Below the pieces are notes generated by a model that saw only the letters and a program-made list of their open reading frames with translations, ran no database searches and was not told the DNA's origin. A stretch of DNA of 61,792 bases, taken from positions 1 to 61,792 of the forward strand of contig JBNKIW010000022.1 in NCBI GenBank assembly GCA_050290865.1. Reading direction: 5' to 3'. Made by a program: the position numbers and the translations under genes. Positions within the stretch are counted from its first letter, which is position 1, and every line of letters begins with the position of its first letter. Shown here piece after piece: positions 8,527 through 17,001 of the stretch. This stretch comes from JARRLC01 sp050290865 (lineage in GTDB: Bacteria > Pseudomonadota > Alphaproteobacteria > Rhizobiales > Rhodomicrobiaceae).

Positions 8527-10235
8527 CAGTCGTTGTCCTCCCATTGCTGCAGCCGTTCGCGCCAGACGCCAACCGGCGTCGGACAGGTCTTGTCGATGTG
8601 AAGATCCAGGAGATACGGACCGGAGGCGTCGAGCGCACGGGCGACCGCCGGCCCTACATCCTCCGGCCGCTCCACGCACTCTCCGTCGGCGCCCATCGAC
8701 CTGGCGAACGCCACCCAGTCGATGCCCGGAATATCGGTAAGGCGCTCCGGGCCCGGTCCCATCGCGGACGCCCGGAAGTAGATGTTGCCGTAGGAGCGGT
8801 TGTTCATCACGGCTAGGACGAGCGGAATTCTTTCGCGGGCGGCGGTATGGATCTCCATGCCGTGCATCAGCATGCAGCCATCCCCCGTGGCGACCAGGAG
8901 GGGCCGCTCGGGACGGGCGAGCTTTGCGCCGATACCGAGGGGAATGGCGCCGCCCATGGGACCGAGATTGGTGAGCGAAAAGTGCGTGCTGGGCTGCCGC
9001 ACGTCCCAATATTCGGCGAACCATGCCCGGTGTGCACCGGAGTCCACGCAAAGGACGCCCTCGGCAGGGAACGCGGCTCGCAACTCCCGGACCACCCGTG
9101 CGGGATGCATCGGGACCGCGCCGCATTCGGTGTCTTCCAGGCCATAGCAGCGCGGCCCGTGGGAATGGATCACCTCGAGGAACGCCCGGCGTTCGGTGCG
9201 CCCGGCTTCGAGCGCAGCCACGCCGTCCAGCGCCGCAAGACGGCGCAGCGCCTCGCTGGCATCACCGACGACCGCCACCTCGCCAGCCCAGGTCCGCCCG
9301 ATCAGCAGCGGATCGGCGTCCACATGGATCAGCGCCTTGGACGGCAGCATTCTGCGGTCCCACTGCATCGTATCGCGCTGAGAGAGGCCGGAGCCGATGA
9401 CGAGCAGGATTTCGGTTTCAGCGGAGCGGATGGCGTCGATCGCCCAGCGCGAGCCGCCATAGCCGAACACGCCGAGTGCAAGGGGATGGTCATCGGAGAT
9501 CGCCCCCTTGCCCGACAGCGTCGTTGCAACGGGAATGTCGAACCGCTCGGCGAACGCCTGGAGCGCGTCCGTGCCTCCGGCGTGCAGCACCCCGGGACCG
9601 GCGAGCACGACGATCTTCTGATGTCCGGGCGCGTTGAGGAGGGCGGCGGCACTGTCGAGCGCATCCTCGTCGAGGAAGCGGGGCGCGCTCAGCGATTTAG
9701 GCACCGGCTTCCAGTCGAAGTCGATCTGCGCCTTCTGGACATCGACCGGCACCGAAAGGTGCACCGGCGCGCGGCGCGTGAAAGCGTGCGTGATGGCGTG
9801 CCGGAGGTGATGGGGGACGACCGCGCGCGAAGACAGCGACAGGGACAGGCCGGTGATCCGCTGCAACACGTCGATATCGTCAAGGCCCGCTCCCGAGGCG
9901 TCCTGAAAACCTCCCATCCCCTCCCAGGAGCGCGCCACCTCGCCGCTGATGGCGAGGACCGGCGTCCGGTCCGTCAGGGCTGCCGCGAGCGCCGTGACCA
10001 TGTTGAGAATGCCCGGCCCGCCAATGCCGAAACAGACACCGAGGCCGCCGGAGGCCCGCGCATAGCCGTCCGCCATGTACGCCGCGCCACCCTCGTGGGC
10101 CGCCACGATCGTCCGCAGGCCTTCCGTCGCCGTCAGGGGCGGCATGAAATTGTCGTTCAGACCGCCGAGACCGATGAAGCAATGATCCACACCCTGGCGG
10201 CGAAGCGCGGCAAGAATATACGCGGTGACCATCAT
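8526..10235 (-). CDS. thiamine-diphosphate enzyme, acetolactate synthase-like
   Basis: A 569-aa three-domain ThDP enzyme. The N-terminal Pyr domain has the catalytic-type Glu48 (AAHEGGAAYMADGYA). The C-terminal PP domain has the ThDP/Mg motif starting GDG at 451-453 and ending NN at 478-479. It is distinct from the biosynthetic IlvB in this window and has no small subunit beside it. Coupling to a CMD-family gene points to a 2-oxoacid decarboxylase or synthase in a catabolic route (benzoylformate- or sulfopyruvate-decarboxylase-like) rather than valine synthesis. The exact reaction is unresolved. Confidence 0.82.
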   Translation of the reverse strand: MMVTAYILAALRRQGVDHCFIGLGGLNDNFMPPLTATEGLRTIVAAHEGGAAYMADGYARASGGLGVCFGIGGPGILNMVTALAAALTDRTPVLAISGEVARSWEGMGGFQDASGAGLDDIDVLQRITGLSLSLSSRAVVPHHLRHAITHAFTRRAPVHLSVPVDVQKAQIDFDWKPVPKSLSAPRFLDEDALDSAAALLNAPGHQKIVVLAGPGVLHAGGTDALQAFAERFDIPVATTLSGKGAISDDHPLALGVFGYGGSRWAIDAIRSAETEILLVIGSGLSQRDTMQWDRRMLPSKALIHVDADPLLIGRTWAGEVAVVGDASEALRRLAALDGVAALEAGRTERRAFLEVIHSHGPRCYGLEDTECGAVPMHPARVVRELRAAFPAEGVLCVDSGAHRAWFAEYWDVRQPSTHFSLTNLGPMGGAIPLGIGAKLARPERPLLVATGDGCMLMHGMEIHTAARERIPLVLAVMNNRSYGNIYFRASAMGPGPERLTDIPGIDWVAFARSMGADGECVERPEDVGPAVARALDASGPYLLDLHIDKTCPTPVGVWRERLQQWEDND

Positions 10236-10274
10236 CGGGGGCGTCTCCAGCAGCTCCGGGAGCGTGGCGCATAC

Positions 10275-10293
10275 GTCTCAGCGTAGCTGAGAC
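10275..10293. promoter_or_regulatory. perfect palindrome upstream of ThDP-enzyme gene
   Basis: GTCTCAGC-GTA-GCTGAGAC is an 8-bp perfect inverted repeat with a 3-base centre, about 40 bp before the start codon. It could be an operator or a leader hairpin. No regulator gene is adjacent. The rest of 10294-10531 holds only a GC hairpin at 10489-10506. Confidence 0.35.
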
Positions 10294-10531
10294 CTTGCCT
10301 GGCCGCTGGCTGAGGTTCAGATCAGATACCCGATTGACCTTTGGCGAACCTTGTCTGGAGGGGGTGGGCTCCGAACTCGGCGCGATCGGCCGTGTCTCAC
10401 CTTTCTGGCGTGAGGAACTTCCGGACAATCCGGACATCGCGCGAGAGCGGCCTGTCTTTTGATGATGGTCGAGCGTGGCGGCGTAGCCGGGCGCCGGGGG
10501 GCGCCCGCCTGTCGGGAACCTGAAGGCCGCC

Positions 10532-11398
10532 TCAGCCCGCCTTCGCCCACCCCTTGGCGATCGCATCGAAAGCCAGCAGGTCGGCCAGCAGTCCTTCCAT
10601 CTCGCTGAGCGGCACCATATTCGGACCATCGGACGGTGCGCGGTCCGGGTTCTCGTGCGTCTCGATGAACACCCCGGCCACGCCAACCGCCACCGCCGCG
10701 CGCGCCAGCACCGGCACGAAACGCCGGTCGCCGCCGCTCGCCGTGCCCTGTCCTCCCGGCTGCTGCACCGAATGCGTGGCGTCGAACACCACCGGGCACC
10801 CCGTCTCGGCCAGAACCGGCAGCGCGCGCATGTCGGTGACGAGCGTGTTGTAGCCGAAGCTCGCGCCGCGCTCGGTCACGAGGATGGTGTCGTTGCCCGC
10901 CGCCAGGATCTTCGCCACGACATTCTTCATGTCCCAGGGCGCGAGGAACTGCCCTTTCTTCACCTTCACCACGCGGCCGGTCTTCGCCGCCGCCACCAGG
11001 AGATCGGTCTGGCGGCAGAGGAAGGCGGGGATCTGCAGCACGTCCACAGCCTCGGCGACCGCCGCGCAATGCCCGGACTCATGCACATCGGTGACGACGG
11101 GCAGTCCCAGCGTCTCGCGTATCTCGGCGAAGATGGGCAGCGCCAGTCCCAGCCCCGCCCCCCGTGCGCCCGTCGCGCTCGTGCGGTTCGCCTTGTCGAA
11201 TGAGGTCTTGAAGATCAGCCCGATCCCCAGCCGCTCCGCGATTTCCTTCAGCGCGGCCGCCATCTCCAGCGCATGCGCGCGGCTCTGCAGCGCGCAGGGG
11301 CCGGCGAAGACGGTGAGCGGCGCGTCATTCCCGATGGTCACTCCGCCGACCCTGACTTCCGCCCTGGGCGCGGACTTCGGCGCTGCGTCGTCAGCCAT
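10532..11398 (-). CDS. kdsA: 3-deoxy-D-manno-octulosonate 8-phosphate synthase
   Basis: Condenses PEP and arabinose-5-phosphate to Kdo-8-P for LPS core synthesis. The 288-aa product shows FAGPCALQSR, FKTSFDKANRTS, VTDVHE and FDATHSVQQPGG, all conserved KdsA blocks; the Lys/Arg set for PEP binding is present. It lies in the minus-strand run pyrG - membrane protein - kdsA, 27 bp after the latter's stop. An eno gene, often next to kdsA, is not here. Confidence 0.96.
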   Translation of the reverse strand: MADDAAPKSAPRAEVRVGGVTIGNDAPLTVFAGPCALQSRAHALEMAAALKEIAERLGIGLIFKTSFDKANRTSATGARGAGLGLALPIFAEIRETLGLPVVTDVHESGHCAAVAEAVDVLQIPAFLCRQTDLLVAAAKTGRVVKVKKGQFLAPWDMKNVVAKILAAGNDTILVTERGASFGYNTLVTDMRALPVLAETGCPVVFDATHSVQQPGGQGTASGGDRRFVPVLARAAVAVGVAGVFIETHENPDRAPSDGPNMVPLSEMEGLLADLLAFDAIAKGWAKAG

Positions 11399-11425
11399 TC
11401 CTCATCTTCCCAATGTTCCCATTCA

Positions 11426-12418
11426 TCAGCGGTTGCCCGCGACATTGCGGGCGATGCTCGCCTTCTGGCGGTCGAGAAGCTCCCTCAGCGTGCCATCGTT
11501 TTCCAGAGCCGCGTATAAATTGCTATAAATCATTTTGCCGGAAATGATAGCCGCCACCGAAACGTCGATCTGCGTCTTGACCTCGCCCGTCTCCGTTCGT
11601 AGCTTCTGCAGCATGCCGAAATAGCAGGCGTGGCTGTCCTCGTCGATGACGCCAAGCGATCGGCTCTCGTTCATCCTCGCCGAGGCCAGCGCCCGCTCGA
11701 ACTGCGCCTTGAGGTGCCGGCGGCCCCTCAGAGAGAATTCCCCGCCCTGCGTCCGCATGGTGTTGCACATGATGGCTACGAGCTTCCTCGGCGAGCCAAC
11801 CGCCCGCTTGTCGAGCACGGCGAGGGGGGTTAGGAATTTTCCATAATCACGCAATGTCTTCCGCTTGCCGCTCCGCCAGGCCTTGAGCTGTTCGCAATCC
11901 GCGAAACCGCCGATGAGGCGGATGTCCGTGCTGAAAATGCGTTGCAGAACACCATGCAGGCGCGCGTCGGCGGGGTGCTTGGCATCGAGAAAGCAGTGGC
12001 CGGACGGCGGTTCGAGCCAGAAGGGCGTGCTGCCCAGCGTGACCCGCATGCGGCGGCCCTGCAATTGCATACGGACCACGGATGGCGGTGTCTTGCCCAT
12101 CAGCTGCATCGCGATCCGGCGCACATTGGCCTCGGTCAGCGTCTCGGTGGCGGCGCGATCGCCCGAGCCAAAATAGGAACCAAGCGAGCCCGTGGTGCTG
12201 ACACCGGCGGATTCGCCGGATCCCGAACTCCTCAGCAGGGCGGGCAGGTCGAAAATGACGGCGCCGAAACTCACACCGCCCAGCACAACCGCCGCGATCA
12301 GGAAGCTCGCCAGATCCGATAGCAACCCTTTCGCCTTCCGCCGCGGCCGACGCGCCGGTTTCCGCAGAGCTGGGAGATTCCGTGGCGGTTGATAGCGTCG
12401 CAGGGCTCTGCCCGTCAT
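11426..12418 (-). CDS. single-pass membrane protein, unknown
   Basis: 330 aa, no family recognised. The N-terminus is very basic (residues 1-30 rich in Arg/Lys/Pro), followed by one strong membrane segment (about 35-57, LASFLIAAVVLGGVSFGAVIF). The larger C-terminal part is then probably periplasmic. It contains paired Cys (SGHCFLDAKH; FADCEQLKAW; IMCNTM; SHACYFGML) that could form disulfides. It sits between pyrG and kdsA and may be read with them. Confidence 0.65.
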   Translation of the reverse strand: MTGRALRRYQPPRNLPALRKPARRPRRKAKGLLSDLASFLIAAVVLGGVSFGAVIFDLPALLRSSGSGESAGVSTTGSLGSYFGSGDRAATETLTEANVRRIAMQLMGKTPPSVVRMQLQGRRMRVTLGSTPFWLEPPSGHCFLDAKHPADARLHGVLQRIFSTDIRLIGGFADCEQLKAWRSGKRKTLRDYGKFLTPLAVLDKRAVGSPRKLVAIMCNTMRTQGGEFSLRGRRHLKAQFERALASARMNESRSLGVIDEDSHACYFGMLQKLRTETGEVKTQIDVSVAAIISGKMIYSNLYAALENDGTLRELLDRQKASIARNVAGNR

Positions 12419-12599
12419 GAGTTTCCCTACCGTGTGTTGGTCCCGAGAGGCGTACCATATCCGCCCGCGTGCCTTCCGCCAAATCGAAGTTGGCCCGCTG
12501 CGGCGCAGGCCGCACGCGCACCCTGTCTATGGCGTCAAAACGGTAAGAATGCGACGGCGGAGGCTGTCACACGGAGCGGCAGGGTGGGACGGGAGAGCG

Positions 12600-14225
12600 T
12601 TACACCAGACGGCTCTGCTCCACCGCAGCCTCGATGAAGGAGGCAAACAAGGGGTGGGGGTCGAACGGCCGCGACTTCAGCTCGGGATGGAACTGCACGC
12701 CGACGAACCAGGGGTGCTCCGGGATTTCGATGATCTCGGGCAGCGCCCCGTCGGGCGACATGCCGGAAAACCGCATACCGGCCTCCTCGAGCTGCGGCCG
12801 GTAGTTCGTATTGACCTCATAGCGGTGGCGGTGGCGTTCCGAGACGCGCCGCGAGCCATAGATACGCTCAACCAAGCTGCCCTCGGCGAGACAGGCGGTG
12901 TAGGCGCCGAGCCGCATCGTGCCGCCGAGATCTCCATTCGCGCGCCGTTTCTCGATCTCCTCCCCATTCATCCACTCCGTCATCAGGCCGACGATCGGCG
13001 CTTTGGCCTCGCCGAACTCGGTGGAAGAAGCGCCGTTGATGCCCGCGACGTGCCGCGCCGTCTCGATCACCGCCATCTGCATCCCGAAACAAATGCCGAG
13101 AAACGGCACGCGCCGCGTCCGGGCGAAATGCACGGCTTCGATCTTGCCCTCCGTACCGCGCTCGCCGAACCCGCCGGGCACCAGGATGGCGTGCACATTC
13201 TCGAACTGATCCGCCGAGGCGCCGTCCTCCAGCTTCTCCGAGTCGATCCACGACACGTTGACGCGCACGCGGTTGGCGATGCCGCCATGCTGCAGCGCCT
13301 CGGTCAGCGACTTGTAGGCGTCCTTGAGGCCGGTGTATTTGCCGACGATGGCGACATTGACGTCTCCGTCCGGGGTGGCGATGCGCGACGAGATGGTCTG
13401 CCAGCGCGCGAGCTCCGGCTCGGGCGCTTTGATGCCGAAGGCGTCGAGCACTTCCCGGTCCAACCCCTGGCTATGATAGGCGGCCGGCACGTCGTAGATG
13501 CTGGCGACATCCAGCGCCTGGATCACCGCCGAGGCGCGCACATTGCAGAACAGCGCAATCTTGCGCCGCTCCTCGGCCGGGATTTCACGGTCGCTGCGGC
13601 AGAGCAGGATGTCGGGCTGAATACCGATGGACCGCAGCTCCTTCACCGAATGCTGCGTCGGCTTGGTCTTCAACTCGCCCGCCGCCGGGATAAAGGGCAG
13701 CAGCGTCAGATGGATGTAGACCGCGGTCCCGCGCGGCAGCTCGTTGCCGAGCTGGCGGATGGCCTCGAAGAAGGGCAGCCCCTCGATGTCGCCGACCGTG
13801 CCGCCGATTTCAACGAGGACGAAGTCCACGCCATCATTGCCGGCGGTGACGAAGTCCTTGATGGCATTGGTCACATGCGGAATGACCTGCACCGTCGCGC
13901 CGAGGTAATCCCCGCGGCGCTCGCGTGCCAGGATGTCCTGATAGATGCGGCCGGTGGTGACGTTGTCGGCCTTGGTGGCCGAGACGCCGGTGAATCGCTC
14001 GTAATGCCCGAGATCGAGATCGGTCTCCGCACCGTCATCGGTAACGAACACCTCACCGTGCTGATAGGGGCTCATCGTCCCCGGATCGACATTGAGGTAA
14101 GGGTCCAGCTTTCTGAGCCGGACGCTGAACCCGCGCGCCTGGAGAAGTGCTCCAAGTGCCGCGGAAGCGAGACCTTTTCCCAGTGAGGAAACCACGCCGC
14201 CAGTGATGAAGATATATCGCGCCAT
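12600..14225 (-). CDS. pyrG: CTP synthase
   Basis: Amidates UTP to CTP using glutamine. 541 aa from the ATG at 14225 (MARYIFITGGVVSSLGKG, the P-loop-containing synthetase start); the frame extends upstream but conservation does not. The C-terminal class I glutaminase has its nucleophile Cys379 in FLGICFGMQ, and a family-typical HPE motif near the end (VQFHPELKSRPFDPHP). The length is normal. Confidence 0.97.
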   Translation of the reverse strand: MARYIFITGGVVSSLGKGLASAALGALLQARGFSVRLRKLDPYLNVDPGTMSPYQHGEVFVTDDGAETDLDLGHYERFTGVSATKADNVTTGRIYQDILARERRGDYLGATVQVIPHVTNAIKDFVTAGNDGVDFVLVEIGGTVGDIEGLPFFEAIRQLGNELPRGTAVYIHLTLLPFIPAAGELKTKPTQHSVKELRSIGIQPDILLCRSDREIPAEERRKIALFCNVRASAVIQALDVASIYDVPAAYHSQGLDREVLDAFGIKAPEPELARWQTISSRIATPDGDVNVAIVGKYTGLKDAYKSLTEALQHGGIANRVRVNVSWIDSEKLEDGASADQFENVHAILVPGGFGERGTEGKIEAVHFARTRRVPFLGICFGMQMAVIETARHVAGINGASSTEFGEAKAPIVGLMTEWMNGEEIEKRRANGDLGGTMRLGAYTACLAEGSLVERIYGSRRVSERHRHRYEVNTNYRPQLEEAGMRFSGMSPDGALPEIIEIPEHPWFVGVQFHPELKSRPFDPHPLFASFIEAAVEQSRLV

Positions 14226-14519
14226 GGGCTTGCAGAATACACAAGTCGGGACCGATTCGAAGCGGGAAATCCCCGCTTGCCAACAGGCGGGCGATGGCCT
14301 GGACAATGCGCCGCCACCACTGTCACCTTCGCGTCACGCCATGCCGCCACATTGGCGATGATCAGCTTCTAGCGGCTCCCGGCGCGCAGACCTTTGCCAT
14401 CGCGCCGCTACTTCGTGCCGCAGGAAAGAGGGCGAAGGCGTGGGGCTGCGTTCAGGTCTGAAATCAAGGCAGAGGAACGCGTTCGTGCCGGCCGGAAATT
14501 CCGCCGGCGTTGACCCCGC

Positions 14520-15380
14520 TCAGTTCGATTGCGAGGTCTTCGTGCGCCGGAAAGCCCGGCGCCATGTGCGGCTGATCCACGAACCGGTGTCTTCCCGCGG
14601 CTCAAGCCCCTTCGACACCAGGAGCGTATAGGCGTCCTTGTACCACTTGCTGTTCGGGAAATTGTGACCGAGGACCGCCGCCGCGGTCTGCGCCTCGTTG
14701 GTGATGCCGAGCGTGTAGTAGCACTCGGTCAGACGCATCAGCGCTTCCTCGACATGCGCAGTGTTCGAATAATCCTGCACCACGGTGCGGAAGCGGTTGA
14801 TGGCGGCAAGATGCTGCCCCTTCTTCTGGTACCACCGGCCCACATTCATCTCGGCGGCTGCCAGCACGTCGCGGGAAAGGCGGATGCGCTTCTTGGCCAG
14901 AGGGGCGTAGCGGCTCTCGGGGTAGCGGTTGACCAGCGTCTCCAGTTCGACCAGCGCCTTGCGCGTGTCGGCCTGATCGCGCGACGGATCGTTGATGCGC
15001 TCATAGTAGGAGCTGGCGATGATGTGCTGCGCCAGCGCGGCCTCTTTCGTCCCGGGATGAAGCGTGAGATAGCGGCGCGCCGCGGCGACAGCCTCGGGGA
15101 GCTTGTCGGCCTTCTGATAGGCGACCGCAGACATCAGGATCGCCTGCCGCGCTTCCTTCGAATAGGGGTGCTGCCGGTCCACCTCTTCGAATTTCCCGGC
15201 GGCCTCGCTGTAGTCCCCCTTGGTCAGCAGGGTGTCGGCGTCCTTGTAGAGCACCTCCGGCGGCTGCGTATCCACACTCAGCTTCTTCTCCGAGCTGAAC
15301 ATGGAAAGGGACGAGCACGCCGCAAGCGGGACCACCGCCGCTAGCAGCGCAAGCGTTTTCACCAGATGCCGGAAGCTCAT
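14520..15380 (-). CDS. bamD: outer membrane assembly lipoprotein BamD
   Basis: 286 aa with a lipoprotein signal peptide and lipobox PLAAC, lipidated Cys22, followed by TPR-type helices (KGDYSEAAGKFEEVDRQHPYS; HIIASSYYERINDPSRDQ; NRYPESRYA). Essential Bam-complex partner of BamA for inserting beta-barrels into the outer membrane. Downstream of lpxC, as is common in alphaproteobacteria; the recN that often follows is missing. The next gene on this strand is pyrG. Confidence 0.95.
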   Translation of the reverse strand: MSFRHLVKTLALLAAVVPLAACSSLSMFSSEKKLSVDTQPPEVLYKDADTLLTKGDYSEAAGKFEEVDRQHPYSKEARQAILMSAVAYQKADKLPEAVAAARRYLTLHPGTKEAALAQHIIASSYYERINDPSRDQADTRKALVELETLVNRYPESRYAPLAKKRIRLSRDVLAAAEMNVGRWYQKKGQHLAAINRFRTVVQDYSNTAHVEEALMRLTECYYTLGITNEAQTAAAVLGHNFPNSKWYKDAYTLLVSKGLEPREDTGSWISRTWRRAFRRTKTSQSN

Positions 15381-15604
15381 TGTCCCTCAATCCTGCCGTG
15401 ACCAAACCCGCTGCACCATGCAACGCGGGCACCATCGCGCCATTTACCATAAGCGGCTTCGCCGCAGTCGGCTACGCCTAATGGAGCCCCGAGCGCGTTT
15501 CTGTCAAATATCAACGCGACTCGCAGCCCTAACGGAACGCTCTGAATGTGGTGTTTTTGGGCCCGCCCGTCTTCGGCATCTTCCGCAGGCCAAGTAAAAG
15601 CAAG

Positions 15605-15634
15605 GCCCGCCCGCTCATGGGGAAGCGGACGGGC
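15605..15634 (-). terminator. hairpin terminator after lpxC
   Basis: An 11-bp stem with one mismatch (GCCCGTCCGCT / AGCGGGCGGGC on the minus strand) is followed by CTTGCTTTTACTT, 22 bp past the lpxC stop codon. Confidence 0.6.
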
Positions 15635-15655
15635 AGATGGTGGCACCGGCTCCTG

Positions 15656-16615
15656 TCACCCGCGGTCCGGAGCAAACACCGGTTGCACACGGGCGCCCGC
15701 CACATCCGCGTGTCCGCCCGCCCGGTGGTAATGCGGCACTCCAGCCTCGACGATGGTCCAGGCGGAGCGGTTTTCGTAAAGAGCCTTCAGAATATTCGTA
15801 TTGATCTTGTGGCCGCCGCGGATCGAGCGGTAGGTGCCGAGGATCGGGGCACCGGCCAGCGCCAGATCGCCAATGGCGTCGAGCGTCTTATGGCGAACGA
15901 ATTCGTCCTTGAAGCGCAGTCCCTCGGGATTGAGGATGCGGTCGTCGCCGATGGCAACCGTATTGTCGAGAGACGATCCCATCGCGCGGCCCGCGGCCCA
16001 CAGCGCCTTGACATCCTTCATGAAACCGAAGGTGCGCGCACGAGCGAGCTCGCGGCGGAACACGTCCGGCGCGAGGTCGAGAACGAGCTGCTGGCGGCCG
16101 ATGAAAGGATTGGGGAAATCGATGGTGACGTCGAGACGGGAACCGTGGGAGGGGCTGAGTTCGGCCATCGACTGGCCTTCCTCGATACGAATCGTCTGCA
16201 GCACTTTGATGCAGCGGCGCGGCTCGTCAAGGATACGCAGGCCGGCCTCATCCATCGCGTCCACGAATGGCGCCGCGCTGCCGTCCAGGATGGGCAACTC
16301 GTTGCCTTCGATCTCGATCTCGCAATTGTCGATGTTCATGCCCCGCAATGCGGCGAGGAGATGCTCGACGGTGCCGACCGTCGTGCCTTTGCCGTCTCCC
16401 AGCACGGTGCACAGGGTGACGTTCGCGACAGCCCGGAAATCCGCCGGGATGCGAACGAGCCTGCCACAGCCTGAGGTTACGACGAAGTTCCAGCCCGTGT
16501 TGGCTTCGGCCGGATGGAGAATCACAGAAGTAGGAGCACCGCTGTGCACACCGATACCAGATAAGACGACATCGCTGTCGATGGTCGTCTGTCGGTCCCC
16601 CGAGAAAGTTTTCAT
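15656..16615 (-). CDS. lpxC: UDP-3-O-acyl-N-acetylglucosamine deacetylase
   Basis: A zinc hydrolase catalysing the committed step of lipid A synthesis. 319 aa; the zinc-ligand block GTVEHLLAAL has His85, and the second site FVRHKTLDAIGDLALAG is present, as is the SGIGVHSG N-terminal block. The gene is downstream of ftsZ, the usual alphaproteobacterial order, but a terminator and 386 bp separate them, so it probably has its own promoter. Confidence 0.96.
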   Translation of the reverse strand: MKTFSGDRQTTIDSDVVLSGIGVHSGAPTSVILHPAEANTGWNFVVTSGCGRLVRIPADFRAVANVTLCTVLGDGKGTTVGTVEHLLAALRGMNIDNCEIEIEGNELPILDGSAAPFVDAMDEAGLRILDEPRRCIKVLQTIRIEEGQSMAELSPSHGSRLDVTIDFPNPFIGRQQLVLDLAPDVFRRELARARTFGFMKDVKALWAAGRAMGSSLDNTVAIGDDRILNPEGLRFKDEFVRHKTLDAIGDLALAGAPILGTYRSIRGGHKINTNILKALYENRSAWTIVEAGVPHYHRAGGHADVAGARVQPVFAPDRG

Positions 16616-17001
16616 GTCGCCGTTTTTCCCCTGCGGATGGCGCCTTCCCCAAGGCGGCCCGTCCCCCGATTGTGGCGATGATCGTGTCCCGGCGCGGCCT
16701 ACGATTCGGCCTTCGGCCCCTATTCCGGATTATTGTTCTTGTTATCCTGCCGGCAGTTACGCAACGCCCTGGACACCCACACCATCGCTTGTCGCGAGAC
16801 AGAACTTAATCCGCCGCCATTGCGCCGGGCAAATCACGGTTTTTTACAGTCTGTTACGATCTGAAAGAATTCGCCGGGCGAGGGATGGGATCGGATTGGC
16901 CTGCGTCGGCAATGGCTTAGCCGCAAAGGCGGCGCATAAAAAACTCTGTGGCCGAAACGCCTGATTTCAGCCATTTTTGCCGGAAAAACAACGTGATCAG
17001 A
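16616..17001. other. non-coding gap lpxC-ftsZ
   Basis: No gene is seen. The ftsZ-proximal end carries a terminator (16950-16972) and a small CCGC-AAAG-GCGG hairpin at 16921-16932. The remainder is expected to hold the lpxC promoter, but no clear -35/-10 pair stands out. Confidence 0.5.
16950..16972 (-). terminator. terminator after ftsZ
   Basis: On the minus strand GGCTGAAA pairs with TTTCGGCC (one G-U) around a 7-base loop, followed after six bases by TTTTTT. It lies 30 bp past the ftsZ stop and closes the dcw cluster. Confidence 0.75.

Noticed and set aside
10489..10506. GGGCGCC-GGGG-GGCGCCC hairpin after kdsA as a terminator
   Set aside because: No U tract on the minus strand. Such GC palindromes are common by chance in this DNA.
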